In this document: in pieces, positions 21,179 to 31,629 of the stretch
Position numbering within the stretch: position 1 is the first letter of the stretch
Layout: each line of letters opens with the position of its first letter
DNA from: Babylonia areolata
Taxonomy: Eukaryota; Mollusca; Gastropoda; Neogastropoda; Buccinidae
NCBI RefSeq assembly: GCF_041734735.1
Contig: NC_134878.1
Coordinates: forward strand, 39,041,213-39,105,212
DNA: 64,000 nt
Reading direction: 5' to 3'
Translations under genes and position numbers: made by a program
The notes under the pieces: generated by a model
The model's database searches: none
The model's input: the letters and a program-made list of their open reading frames with translations, nothing else
What the model was told of the DNA's origin: nothing

Positions 21179-21403
21179 TAGCCTGGCGAGTCGATAGTGG
21201 GAAATTTTAGGTTTGATTTTGTTTAAACCTTTACCCTTGTGAAACATAAGTACGCTTATTGGGATTTCCTTAGGTAAAGTATGATTATTGATTTGGTGTT
21301 GGCGTATTAATTTTTGCACTTTTGTGGTGGTGTAAAAATTTGGTCCTTGTTTTTGGTGATAGCGAGTTCACCGAGAGAGGTCTTTATTTTTTTTTTTAGC
21401 GTC

Positions 21404-24310
21404 ATGGAGAATCTTTTTCCAACTCCTGCTACTACTCCACGGGGAGTGGGTCGTGGGGGTTTGCATGAGATGTTGGTTCAGCAAGCAAATGTTGGTTCTT
21501 TGGCTGCATACAGGCAGGAGGGAGAAAAGATGGGTCTTTCAGGCAAGGACTTGGCAAATTTTGTGCAGGATTGTGAGGAGAGAGCACTGAGGGAACGTGA
21601 GGGTCAGCGCAGGGAGCATATGGAATTGGCGGAAAGGTCTGTGCATGAGAGGCAACTCACAAATGGGGCGGCAGCTGTAAGGGAGGAGGATGTCGGATTG
21701 AGGATTGAGAGGATCCGTCTTGAGATGCCGTTTTTTGACGATAAAGATGACATTGACAGCTATTTGTGCCTATTTGAGAGACTTGCAAAGTTCCATGGCT
21801 GGAGGAAGGAGTCGTGGGCTATTCATCTCGGAACCCTGTTGAAGGGGAGGGCACGGGAAGTGTATACAGGTCTGACGGAGGAGGAGGTGGATAAATATGA
21901 TGATTTGAAATCTGCTTTGTTGTTGAGGTTTCAGATTTCTGCAGATTCCTACCGGAGGAAATTTTGGGCAGCAAAGAAGGAGCAGGCCGATTCTTTCCGT
22001 AGGCATGTCGCGAAACTCCAGTTGTGGCTAACTCGTTGGCTGGAAATGTCAGGAAAGGGTGCTACTTTTGAGGAGTTAAGGGATCTCTTGCTTATGGAGC
22101 AGCTGTTGGCGGGAGTGTCACCCGAGTTGGCTACTTTCATCAGAGAGAGACAGCCGAAAAATGTCCAGGAGGCCGCAGATCTTGCCGAGGCGTACACCGA
22201 GGCGCGTCGATGTGGGAAAGGATCTAAGCAAGGGGGTGTACCTCATAACCAGCTGAGCTCTTCAGGCAGGAGTCCAGGTCAACCTGTCCAGGAGGTCAAG
22301 GAGTTGGTCTGTTTCTTTTGTAAGAAAAAGGGACACCGGAAAGTAGATTGTAGACAATGGAAGAAGGAAAAGAGTGGAGTCAGGGCTGTTGTGACTTCTT
22401 TGCAGATTAAGCCGACTCGGGACAAGGTAGAGGAGTTGTGCTCTAACTGCTCGGTAAAGCCTTTTGTCGGGCAAGTTCAGGCGAAGGTGGGTGAACATTC
22501 TGTCAGAGCATTGCGGGATACTGGAGCAGAGCTTTTTGTTGTTCGTGAAGATCTGGTAACAAAAGGACAGCGCACCGGAGAGCTCTTGCCAGTGACTTTG
22601 GCGGATTCCAGTAAGGGAAATCTACTACCTGTTGCATGGATTGATGTTCAGACCCCTTTCTTTACAGGGATGACCAAAGCCATTTTGATGAGTAACCCAG
22701 TTTTTGATTTACTCATTGGGAACAAAGCTGTTTTGAAAGATGGGGTTGAACTTGAGATACCGGTCAACAAGGCCAAGGAGGAAGGTGTGGCTGTTGTTAC
22801 TCGGGCTCAGGCCAAGAGGGACAGTAAACCTTTCAAGGCTCTGAAGCCTACCATAGGAGAGGTTGGAGAAGTTACACCTGAGGACCTGAGGGTGGCGCAG
22901 ACTGAGGATACAAGTGTGGATAAGTTCCGTGAGTTAGCGGAAGGAAAAAACGTTCGACAGTCAGGGAAATCTGGGAAAGTGCAGTTCCTTGAGAAAAAGG
23001 GAATTTTATACCGCCAGTACTCCGGAAAAGAGGGTACTTATAAACAAGTAGTGGTACCAGCAAAGTACAGACAAGAACTACTGAGGTTGGCACATGAATC
23101 GTTGATGGGAGGACATCTTGGATCTAAGAAAACCCTGGAGCGGATCTGGCAGCAGTTTTTCTGGCCGGGACTCTGCACAGAGGTGAGGAGGTTCTGTATG
23201 TCGTGTGATCTATGTCAGAAGGCGACACCGAAGGGGCGGACCAAGAAGGTGCCTTTGGTCCGGATGCCGTTGATCGATACCCCATTCCGCCGAGTAGGCA
23301 TTGATTTGGTAGGGCCCATCCTTCCAGCTTCAGAGAGTGGGAATCGCTATATACTTACAGTGGTCGACTATGCCACTAGGTACCCAGAGGCAGTTCCATT
23401 GAAAGGCATTGAGGCAGAGCGGGAGGCGGAGGCATTGTTCGAGATCTGGTCACGTGTAGGGATACCCTCTGAAGTTCTGACGGATCGGGGTACGCAATTT
23501 ACCAGTGAGGTGATGAGACAGGTGAATTGCCTACTCTCAATCCGGGGTTTGACCACGACGCCGTATCATGCTCAGTGCAACGGACTGGTCGAAAGGTTCA
23601 ACGGCACACTCAAGTCCATGCTAAAGAAATTGTGCCAGGAGCAACCAAGACAGTGGGACCGTTTTCTTCCAGCGCTTTTGTTTGCATACCGGGAGGCTCC
23701 CCAGGAGAGTTTGGGATTTTCCCCCTTTGAGCTCCTGTACGGCCGTACAGTGAGAGGGCCTCTTGCCGTGCTCAGGCAAGCTTGGACTGATGAGGAGGCA
23801 ACCAAGGAAGTCAAAACCACTGCCCAGTATGTTGTCGATCTCCGAAACCGTCTTGAGGAGACTTGTGCTTTGGCTCGGGACCATCTGGGGAAGTCATCGA
23901 GTCGTTACGCTCGGTATTTTGACCGCAAGGCGAAGCCACGTACTTTCAAGCCAGGGGACCAAGTTCTGCTGTTGTTGTCGGCCAAGCACAATAAACTGCA
24001 GGTAAGCTGGCAAGGGCCATACACCGTAGTGGAGAGGGTTGGCGAGGCTGATTACCGGATTGAGGTGGAAGGGCAGTTGAGGCTGTATCATGCCAATCTG
24101 TTGAAGCAGTACTTGGAGAGGGCAGGAGAGTCGAAACCAGTTTCCGCCGTTCATGTTGCAGTTGTGATGGATGAGGGGGTTTCCCAGAAATCAACTCAAA
24201 AACTTCCGCTATGTCCACTGGAGGCTGAAGAAGGTACTGGAGATGTCTGCTATGGTCCAACTCTAACAGCTGCGCAGAGAAGCCAAGCTGCTCACGTGAT
24301 TGAGAAGTGA
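21404..24310 (+). CDS. Gag-protease-integrase ORF of the Gmr1-type element
   Basis: Begins at the ATG of MENLFPTPAT. Gag occupies the first ~300 codons; a CCHC zinc knuckle (CFFCKKKGHRKVDC) is at 22310-22351. The protease signature RDTGAELFVV is near 22510-22540. The integrase has its HHCC zinc-binding region near 23085-23225 (HESLMGGHLGS, then CMSCDLCQK), then catalytic blocks with Asp in GIDLVGP near 23300, Asp in TDRGTQFTS near 23480 and Glu in VERFNGTLKS near 23590. A C-terminal region with KPGDQVLLLL near 23950 resembles the GPF/Y-type end module of Gypsy integrases. A fossil mobile-element gene, not a host gene. Confidence 0.92.
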   Translation: MENLFPTPATTPRGVGRGGLHEMLVQQANVGSLAAYRQEGEKMGLSGKDLANFVQDCEERALREREGQRREHMELAERSVHERQLTNGAAAVREEDVGLRIERIRLEMPFFDDKDDIDSYLCLFERLAKFHGWRKESWAIHLGTLLKGRAREVYTGLTEEEVDKYDDLKSALLLRFQISADSYRRKFWAAKKEQADSFRRHVAKLQLWLTRWLEMSGKGATFEELRDLLLMEQLLAGVSPELATFIRERQPKNVQEAADLAEAYTEARRCGKGSKQGGVPHNQLSSSGRSPGQPVQEVKELVCFFCKKKGHRKVDCRQWKKEKSGVRAVVTSLQIKPTRDKVEELCSNCSVKPFVGQVQAKVGEHSVRALRDTGAELFVVREDLVTKGQRTGELLPVTLADSSKGNLLPVAWIDVQTPFFTGMTKAILMSNPVFDLLIGNKAVLKDGVELEIPVNKAKEEGVAVVTRAQAKRDSKPFKALKPTIGEVGEVTPEDLRVAQTEDTSVDKFRELAEGKNVRQSGKSGKVQFLEKKGILYRQYSGKEGTYKQVVVPAKYRQELLRLAHESLMGGHLGSKKTLERIWQQFFWPGLCTEVRRFCMSCDLCQKATPKGRTKKVPLVRMPLIDTPFRRVGIDLVGPILPASESGNRYILTVVDYATRYPEAVPLKGIEAEREAEALFEIWSRVGIPSEVLTDRGTQFTSEVMRQVNCLLSIRGLTTTPYHAQCNGLVERFNGTLKSMLKKLCQEQPRQWDRFLPALLFAYREAPQESLGFSPFELLYGRTVRGPLAVLRQAWTDEEATKEVKTTAQYVVDLRNRLEETCALARDHLGKSSSRYARYFDRKAKPRTFKPGDQVLLLLSAKHNKLQVSWQGPYTVVERVGEADYRIEVEGQLRLYHANLLKQYLERAGESKPVSAVHVAVVMDEGVSQKSTQKLPLCPLEAEEGTGDVCYGPTLTAAQRSQAAHVIEK

Positions 24311-24319
24311 GCTCGAGTT

Positions 24320-25642
24320 GTGACTGATCTTCCGCTGAAAACTGACTTGGGCGAATGCGAGTTACTTCTCAGGGAGGCTACTCCAGTCAGGGTTAAACAG
24401 TATCCTCTACCTCATGCCAGACAGGCTGTTGTCTGGAAGGAGGTGCAGGATATGGTGAAGCTGGGAGTCATTGAACCAGCTTGCTCTCCCTACAATTCGC
24501 CTATCGTATTGGTAGAAAAAAAGGATGGAAGGGTCCGGTTTTGCGTGGACTATCGAAAGTTGAATGGGGTGACGGAGTTCGATGCGGAACCTCTCCCTGA
24601 CCCAGAATTTCTTTTCTGTCGTCTGAGCAAATCTAAGTATCTGTCCAAGATAGATTTGTCCAAGGGGTACTGGCAAGTACCAGTGAAGGTTGAGGACAGA
24701 CCCAAAACTGCTTTTTCCACTCCTTTGGGACAATTCCAGTGGACTGTCATGCCGTTTGGTCTCCAAAATGCGGTGGCTGTTTTTAGTCGGGTGATGAGGC
24801 GACTTTTGGAACCTTTGGGCCATGACGATGTGCAGAATTTCATGGACGATGTCATTGTGGCCACTGACACTTGGGAGCAACATGTACAGGCTCTTGAAGC
24901 TTTGTTCGGCAGGTTGGACGAGGCAAACTTGTCGGTGCGTCCTTCAAAGTGTTTCATTGGGTTCGAGGAGCTCGAGTTCTTGGGACATGTGGTAGGACAG
25001 GGCAGAATGCGACCTACCGAGGACAAAGTTGCCAAGATAAGAGATGCTTCCAGACCAACTACGAAGAAAGAAGTTCGTTCGTTCCTGGGATTGTCGGGTT
25101 ACTATAGGAGGTTTGTGCCGAATTTTTCCACTTTGGCCGCTCCTTTGTCTGATTTGACCAAGAAAGGAAAGCCGAATCAAGTTCAGTGGACTGAGAGTTG
25201 CGAGAAGGCTTTTCGGACTCTCAAAGAACGTCTCTGCTGTGAACCAGTTGTCCGCCTGGCTGATCCGGAGGCTCCTTTTATCCTGCGGACGGATGCATCC
25301 AACGAAGGTCTGGGAGCTGTTCTGTTGCAGGAAGGCGACGGACTGTGGCAACCTGTGCACTATGCCAGTCGGAAACTGACCTCAGCCGAGCGAAACTATC
25401 CAACAGTGGAACAGGAGTGTTTGGCTGTTGTATGGGCGGTCGACAAGTTTGAACCATACCTGTATGGTCGACACTTTGTGTTGCAGACTGATCATCAGCC
25501 ACTGGCTTTTCTGCACAAAGCCAAGCATTCAAACAGTCGCCTGATGAGGTGGGCTTTGTTGTTGCAGCCGTACTCTTTTACGGTACAAGTGATTCCTGGA
25601 AAGGAGAACGTTGGGGCTGACTTTTTAAGTCGGGTGTTCTAA
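24320..25642 (+). CDS. reverse transcriptase-RNase H ORF of the Gmr1-type element
   Basis: 440 codons. RT landmarks: PYNSPIVLVEKKDGRVRFCV near 24490-24550, LSKIDLSKGYWQV near 24645, MPFGLQNA near 24750, the catalytic FMDDVIVAT near 24840 (FMDD in place of the usual YxDD), and GFEELEFLGHVV near 24960. RNase H follows with FILRTDASNEGLGAVL near 25280, VEQECLAVVWAVDKF near 25410 and TDHQPLAFLHK near 25485; it ends with GADFLSRVF. The RT is of Gypsy type. No integrase follows it: the frame ends just before the purine tract and 3' LTR. Confidence 0.92.
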   Translation: MTDLPLKTDLGECELLLREATPVRVKQYPLPHARQAVVWKEVQDMVKLGVIEPACSPYNSPIVLVEKKDGRVRFCVDYRKLNGVTEFDAEPLPDPEFLFCRLSKSKYLSKIDLSKGYWQVPVKVEDRPKTAFSTPLGQFQWTVMPFGLQNAVAVFSRVMRRLLEPLGHDDVQNFMDDVIVATDTWEQHVQALEALFGRLDEANLSVRPSKCFIGFEELEFLGHVVGQGRMRPTEDKVAKIRDASRPTTKKEVRSFLGLSGYYRRFVPNFSTLAAPLSDLTKKGKPNQVQWTESCEKAFRTLKERLCCEPVVRLADPEAPFILRTDASNEGLGAVLLQEGDGLWQPVHYASRKLTSAERNYPTVEQECLAVVWAVDKFEPYLYGRHFVLQTDHQPLAFLHKAKHSNSRLMRWALLLQPYSFTVQVIPGKENVGADFLSRVF

Positions 25643-25701
25643 TGGCTGTTCATAACCTGTTGAATTGCTGTGTGGAATGAAACGGATGTTTCATCATAAG
25701 C

Positions 25702-25710
25702 AAGGGGGAA
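25702..25710 (+). other. polypurine tract
   Basis: AAGGGGGAA directly upstream of the 3' LTR, the expected plus-strand primer of LTR elements. Confidence 0.8.
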
Positions 25711-25711
25711 T

Positions 25712-27101
25712 TGTCACATGTCAGTGTTTTTGCACGCGGCGGCGAGTGTGTGCAACTCAGTGACACAGCAAGACTGATACAAACACATACATACTGTCAC
25801 TTAAGAAAGGAGAGTGTTACATGTCAGAGTATGTCGGCAAGTTGGGAAAAGGTCAGATGGAAGATCTGATAATTGAGTTCTATATAGGGGTGTCAGGTAC
25901 ATTCGGATCTATAATTGTAGTGTGGAACCATGTTTGTTGTGTGTTTCCGTCTCCCCTGCTGGGAGAGTTCATTGTGAGGGGACTTGCGGGAAGGGCTTCC
26001 GGTTTTAAACTTCGAGGCAGAAGGACACTTCTCTTCCTTGGATCGGGGGAGTCCAAAGCTTGTGTTGCCAGTCAGAGGCATCGGGTTCTTTTTTATTGTT
26101 GGATTTAGTGCTGTAAAAGTTGGTTTCATGTTGATTTGTTGCTGGAGATTCTTGTGGGTTTTGTGCTGTACTGGAGTGATTTTGCTGTCGTGCGAAGTGC
26201 CTTGTTATCGAACAGGACTTTGTTGTTTTTTTTAGTTCGGGAGTTCGTCATTTATATTTATAGTACAAGCCATCCAGGGATTGCCTGAAGATCTTGAGTT
26301 AAGCGGAGTGCTAATCTCATATTATTGTTGACTGGTCTAGAGTGGGCCAAGTCAGGAGACTGCAGAATCAATGTAGTCGAAATTCTTTCTTCTGGAGTGT
26401 TAGATCCAGGATGTAGTCGACTGTGAGTTTCCCAGTACAAGTTCTGGTTGCTGGAGTGCGGGTCGACAGGTTACTGGTTTTGGAGCCAGTTTAGTTGCTG
26501 ACGTTTGAAGTCGTGATTTCTGCTGAGTCCAGTAGTGGATCTGTAGATAATCTCACCAGATAGCCTGATCTGTGTGACTGTTCGGCGGTCTGATCTGATA
26601 ACCTGGCGTGACTGGCTGGTGGGCGGACTGTGTTGACGCTATTTACGGACAACCAGGGACGACGTGGGAGGCTGTTTCGCTGACTGGAGAGGAGGACCTG
26701 CATGTGTACTTCACTTCGACAACTGTGCGCCGCATCGTGAAGATGAGTCATTAGATTTTACCCCCCCGGGACATTACCACTTACCTGGTCGGCAATGATG
26801 AGTGCGGCCGCGAGTCGCTAGACTTTTATTTGTTTTATGAATGTTGGGGAAAAAGGGGAGGGTTAAAAGAAAGGAAACGATGCAATAAATGTTCTAAAGA
26901 TTAAAATTTGGTGTGGTCACCCTTTTTTGAAAGTTGTTTGTATAAATGTTGTCTTGTTACACGTTTTCATTTAGTACCGGATAAGTAAAATTAATACAGG
27001 TTAAGTAAACCACCCCTAAAATTGTTAGGACAATTTTGCATAAGCTCTTTTGTATAAACCAATACCCCTAGACTACTATTGTATTAAAAGAGTTTATGAC
27101 A
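25712..27101 (+). repeat. 3' LTR of the Gmr1-type element
   Basis: 1390 bp, same ends as the 5' LTR. AATAAA at 26884-26889. Confidence 0.95.
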
Positions 27102-27220
27102 CGCGGGTTCGAACCTGCTGAGGACCAGGGGTAAAAAAGGCGGCAATACAAGGGTATCCAGGAGTCATGACCTGGGTGCGGCCCGACCTCCTTTGAGTGT
27201 AAAGAGTTAAGGGCCGAAAC
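27102..27220 (+). mobile_element. tRNA-derived SINE, 3' piece
   Basis: Continues the SINE begun at 19693: GGGTTCGAACC (B box) at 27104-27114 and about 100 bases of body. Its 3' end is not defined. Confidence 0.7.
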
Positions 27221-27422
27221 ACTTGACTGAGGGGACTTCTTCTCTGAAGACCTTGTACTGTCCTGCTCTCCCTGTTGTTTCTTGTCACTGTGAGCAGTTT
27301 AGTTTGCCTATTCTTAACGGTACTTGACTGAGGGGACTTCTTCTCTGAAGACCTTGTACTGTCCTGCTCTCCCTGTTGTTTCTTGTCACTGTGAGCAGTT
27401 TAGTTTGCCTATTCTTAACGGT
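27221..27422 (+). repeat. perfect 101-bp tandem duplication
   Basis: 27221-27321 and 27322-27422 are identical, beginning ACTTGACTGAGGGGACTT. Zero visible differences imply a very recent duplication or a collapse/assembly artefact. Confidence 0.95.
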
Positions 27423-28915
27423 ACTATATCTGGCGATCTTTCAGAAAATTTGACTTATGTATCCACTTCTGGTTTCAGTGTTATTGATTATTTCTTAGTA
27501 TCAGATAGTCTGTTGCACATATGCTCTTCACTGAAAGTTGAGAATAGAGTCTAAACATATGCTTGTAGAAATGGAACTACTAGTCAACAGAAATGTTCAG
27601 TTGTCTGAGAGAACAGACCAATACCGCAAACATGTTGTCATTCTAAGTATGCGTGGAATGATGACATGACCCAGAACTTTTCTCAGTGTATTTTATCTGA
27701 TAATGTTAGTCATTATTTTGATGAAGCAATGAAGTTAATTGATTTGAGAGTTTAAACTGTCCGTTTTATTATTCCGTTCACCCCCGAAAACGGAGTATGG
27801 CTGCCTATACGGCGGGGTAAAAACGGTCATACACGTAAAAACCCACTTGTGTACATTCGAGTGAACGTGGGAGTTGCAGCCCACGAACGAAGAAGAAGAA
27901 GTTATTCCGTTCAAGAAATAGAAGTCCATTTTATACTGGTTTGTCCCAAATATAAAGAATTTACAGACAAATACATACCATTAACGTTCTTTGATATACA
28001 TCTATATACACATAAATCAGGCATACACGAATTTTACGAAACAAGTAGAATTAAAAGAGCCACACGAGGTACTTGCAGAGCCCCTCTTTTATAACGACAA
28101 ATTTAGAGTTGGTAACAATACAATACACTACAAATACTGGACAAACAAGAATATAGTTCTGGTTAGAGATGTTGTTGATGAGAATGGGTGCTTCCTCAGT
28201 TACACATGCTTTTCAGAAAAATATAATATTAATGTAAATTATTTAGTGTATACGGGATTGGTACATTTGATAAAAAGCTATTTAATCAGACACATTATTC
28301 ATCTTAGTGGTAAAACTTGTAATGAACAAACGAAAGCACTACACTTAATATCCTCTACAATGAAAGGTTCGCAAATATATTACGATGCACTTCTTGAACC
28401 ACTCTTTATTTACAATATAAATTCCTTTGTTAAGTGAAAGCAAAAAATCATATATCATCGTTAACTGGGAAACCACCATGAAGCAAATTTTTTTAAAACG
28501 TAAAAGAGATGAAATTGAAATGCTTTCAAATTAGAATTTCTCACAACATTAGTTACAAACAAAATTCTGAAGAAGATGGACATTACGAACAGTAACATAT
28601 GCAATTTCTGTAAAAATGAAATAGATTCAGTACAACATTATCTATGGTTTTGCAAGTTCTCTCAATTGTTTCGGAAGGAATTAGAGAACGTTTTGAAGGA
28701 AAGATGTGATACTTGCTCAAACGTTTAGTTAAACTTAGTATTAGTTCTCTTTGGAAATGATGAAATTACAAAAACAGATGAAACTTTCAACTATGTTATT
28801 CCTTTTGCAAAATATTTTGTTTATACATGCAGAATAGAAAAAAATAAATCATGTTTAGATCACTTTCTGAATGATTTAAGAAATAGTTATAAAACAGAAA
28901 GATATATGCTGTCGT
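27423..28915 (+). mobile_element. L1/Tx1-like LINE remnant with internal deletion
   Basis: Starts with the end of an APE endonuclease (ISGDLSENLTYVS, then FSVIDYFLVSDSLL, near 27425-27515) and its linker (AWNDDMTQNFSQC near 27655). The RT is missing. After a SINE insertion a HFILVCPKYKEF phrase appears near 27925-27960. The C-terminal part is at 27991-28437 (EPLFYNDKFRVGN, YWTNKNIVLVRDVVDENGCF, YNINVNYLVYTGL), and a zinc-binding CNFCKNEIDSVQHYLWFC block is near 28598-28650. These C-terminal phrases are typical of L1/Tx1-group LINEs. Frames are broken after 28437. The HFILVCPKYKEF piece may belong to another LINE, so the remnant could be a mosaic. Confidence 0.7.
27781..27901 (+). mobile_element. 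short SINE with AAG tail, inserted in the LINE remnant
   Basis: A 121-bp insert, starting CCCCCGAAAACGGAGTATGG and ending GAAGAAGAAGAAG, flanked by a perfect 12-bp duplication TTATTCCGTTCA (27769-27780 and 27902-27913). I recognise it as a common short gastropod repeat that ends in CCACGAACGAAGAAGAAG. Confidence 0.88.
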
Positions 28916-29804
28916 GACACCAGCTTTGGTTGTCATAATGTGCTTATTGCAAAGGGAAGATTTCCTGTATGGTGTGGCTGTGTTTCCGTATTCATTTGAA
29001 CTCGAGATGTGGAGAAAGGCTCGTGATGCACGTCTTTTTAGGCGCTGAGGTGTTCACGAGTTGTTGTGTTGTGAAGTGCACCAATTCTTGCCATCCCCCT
29101 CTCTGCGCACAGCTGAACTGGTCACAGGAGTGACCTGGGACAAAATAGACCTTGGGGTCTGAGAGTGTCGTAGAACAGACACTGTTACCATTCTGAGAGA
29201 GAATGTGAGACGTAGTCTTGTTGGACTGTGGAGGCTCAGGGAAGTTGATTTGAAGTACTGGATCCTCAGCGCCTGGCATGTCATCAGACTAAGGTGTTTC
29301 ACTGAAGTGTCGCCCGCCGAAAGATGTTTGGAAAGTCAAGTCGTGAAAGACACAGTCCTGAAAAGAAAAATGGAAATATCATTATGATTTAAAACTGTAA
29401 AGGGGAGGTGTAAGGGAAATAGACTATAGTCAGAATGCGAACGTTGTGTGCGAGTCTATATGTCGTGTGAGCTTGAGCTGCGTGAATGCGGCTGTATGAC
29501 ATACGCATTCAATGGAAATGTTAAGTGTTGTATTTATGAGAAAATGGTGTCCATATATAAAACTTCTTAAAAACAATAACCCATAACAAAATATGATGAA
29601 AGATCAAAATGCACAACAATAATATATTTTTACTTGAAGAGCAGATGTATGTGAATGTGTAAGTATGCAAGTATGTAAATAATATATGTATTTGTATTTA
29701 TGTGCACTAATGTGTCTGCAGTAATAATGTTTAACATGACTATGTAATGGGTGTTTTATATAGTCATGTATGGAAAACTAGAGAAAATGTGTTCATACAT
29801 AAGA
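28916..29804. other. intronic stretch, nothing recognised
   Basis: Unique sequence. Open frames near 28992-29302 on the minus strand have no recognised family. An AT-rich part begins near 29520. Confidence 0.4.
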
Positions 29805-30440
29805 TAATAATAATAATAATGGATACTTATATAGCACACTATCCAGAAATCTGCTCTAGGTGCTTCACAAAAACGCTTTGTTAACATAAAACATTACATC
29901 TATGTTACATACACACACCAAAATGTGACTACACACACACACACTGCATACATACATTTTAACATACATGTGTATCTAACAGCTACCCTAACATATACGC
30001 ACACATGACAGGTGGAGTCTCCCGTCGGTCCGACGGATGAGTAGGCAGGCAGGCTTATCTGTTGGTGTGTGTCCTCATATGGGAGAAGAGGCCGATTCTG
30101 GATGCGCAGCACTTCCCACAGGTGTTGCAAGGGAAAAAGCCTGATTGCCTGACCAGCACAGGTGACTTTTTTTTAGTGAGGAGGAGTTGTGCAGTCCCTT
30201 CCCCACTCTCTCACCTACCGACGCTCACAGTCCCACAGGTGCAGATACTGCCACGTGTAGGACGGCCTCGGCAGGTGCAGGTTTTTTCATCGGAGCTCCG
30301 TCTCCTAGGGGGACTTCCAGCCAAGGATAAGAGCTCCCCCTGCCCTTTGGTCATCCTCTTCCGCCTTCACAGCCGTTCGGAAAGGTTTCCTCCTCCGCCT
30401 GGTCCGTCGTTGGGAGACTTTACGCACACATAGGCAGGCA
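29805..30440 (-). mobile_element. LINE 3' end with C2H2 zinc finger, minus strand
   Basis: Minus-strand reading: a basic/acidic segment (RRTRRRRKPFR near 30400), then FPCNTCGKCCASRIGLFSHM followed by RTHTNR near 30130-30060. This is a C2H2 finger of the kind that ends several RTE/R1-like LINE proteins. The 3' UTR ends near 29810 with AGTGTGCTATATAAGTATCC and an ATT repeat tail, a typical LINE terminus. The rest of the protein is absent (5' truncation), and frames change upstream of the finger. Confidence 0.65.
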
Positions 30441-31084
30441 CAAACTTACATAAACGCACGCACACACAATACACATTCATATACATGCATGTAGTTATGT
30501 ACACATACATATGTATACACACATAGTCAAGCACAGCTAACGCAAAGGAAGTGGACCTGCCACAATTGAACTCCTTTTTTTTTTCTAGAAAACAATACGG
30601 ATTGTGTTCTTTTCAAATTACGCTAGCTAAGCAAAATGTCCATAACTCGATGCTAATGCAATGTCTGTTATATGTTATAAAATTGCACTGTTACACATAA
30701 TGAAAATGTGTCCGCCTTGACCAAGTTGATTAAAATTTTTGTTTAATTCTTTAATAATCCAAGCTTCAAATTATTCATTCTTGCTGCAAATGAAAAACGT
30801 TACCGTCATCAACAACCTGACTATGTTAATTCATAAAGCATTACAAATAAGACAGTCATCAACTGTTCAGTATGCTTTCGATAGTTTTGCATATTTGCCT
30901 TACTTATAAGTGTTTGATTCCTATGGGTTTTTTTAGTTGCAAAAACAGTTCACTTGTCTGGAACCATTTGACAGTAAATGTAACAGCTCACCCTGTATTA
31001 TGGACCAAAGGCTTGATCATTCGTATTCATATTCGTATTCGTCCTCCCTCTCTGTCTGTCTGTGTCTCTGTCTCTCTTTGACTC

Positions 31085-31149
<65 letters not shown>

Positions 31150-31340
31150 GACAAACACATCACACACACACACAAAGTTTCTGTTTGAAAAAATCCCCAG
31201 CACCAAATATTTTAGACTCCATGGAATCAGTTCGTGTTAAAACAATGGATTTGTTCACTTTAAACTCGGTCAGGGGGCGAAGGTTAGTCATTGTTGCACA
31301 TAAGACTGACTGATATTGAATAAAAGCATGTGCTCATAGC
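30441..31340. other. intronic stretch with CA microsatellite
   Basis: Nothing recognised apart from the CA array at 31091-31147 and CT-rich sequence just before it. Confidence 0.5.
31091..31147. repeat. (CA)n microsatellite
   Basis: Pure CA array of about 57 bases. Confidence 0.95.
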
Positions 31341-31367
31341 GAGGTAGTCCCTCACTTATTCGGTCAC

Positions 31368-31469
31368 TTGAAAGCATTGCACACGAAGAGTGTACTCAGC
31401 ACGGCTGATATTGATTCCAAACTTCTGCCACGACTTTTTCCAATGCTGAAAGTGGTTCCTTTTGTTCAA
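31368..31469 (+). other. possible 5' exon of the DUF7869-like gene
   Basis: Open sequence reading KSVLSTADIDSKLLPRLF and ending at a strong donor, CAA/GTAAGTG. The next consistent acceptor, TGTTTTGCAG, precedes 31865, fourteen bases before an ATG. The link to the downstream gene is inference. Confidence 0.35.
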
Positions 31470-31511
31470 GTAAGTGAATATTGTTTTATTTATTTCTTTG
31501 TTGAACATACA

Positions 31512-31518
<7 letters not shown>

Positions 31519-31570
<52 letters not shown>

Positions 31571-31629
31571 TGAGAGACAAAGACAGAGAGAGTGAGAGAG
31601 AGAGAGTGTGTGTGTGTGTGTGTGTGTGT
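31519..31629. repeat. compound (CA)n-(GA)n-(GT)n microsatellite
   Basis: CA array 31519-31565, GA-rich 31577-31607, GT array 31606-31629, lying in the putative intron 31470-31864. Confidence 0.9.

Larger units (their letters stand above)
19768..27101 (+). mobile_element. Gmr1-type (Ty3/Gypsy-related) LTR retrotransposon, nearly whole
   Basis: A 7334-bp element bounded by two long LTRs and by a 5-bp target duplication CGCGG (19763-19767 and 27102-27106). LTR ends are TGTCA and TGACA. Parts in order: 5' LTR, tRNA-Pro-type primer site, Gag with one zinc knuckle, aspartic protease, integrase, reverse transcriptase, RNase H, purine tract, 3' LTR. Integrase upstream of RT is the Ty1/Copia-like order, yet the RT and integrase sequences are of Gypsy type; this combination defines Gmr1-type elements (first described from cod). 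The LTRs differ at only about a dozen sites, near 99% identity, so the insertion is recent. The coding region lies in two consecutive open frames; the element looks whole or has at most about one break. Confidence 0.92.

Noticed and set aside
19768-27101. Copia assignment for the LTR element because integrase precedes RT
   Set aside because: RT, RNase H and integrase motifs are Gypsy-like, and the tRNA-Pro primer site is unlike the usual Copia initiator-Met site; Gmr1-type order fits better.
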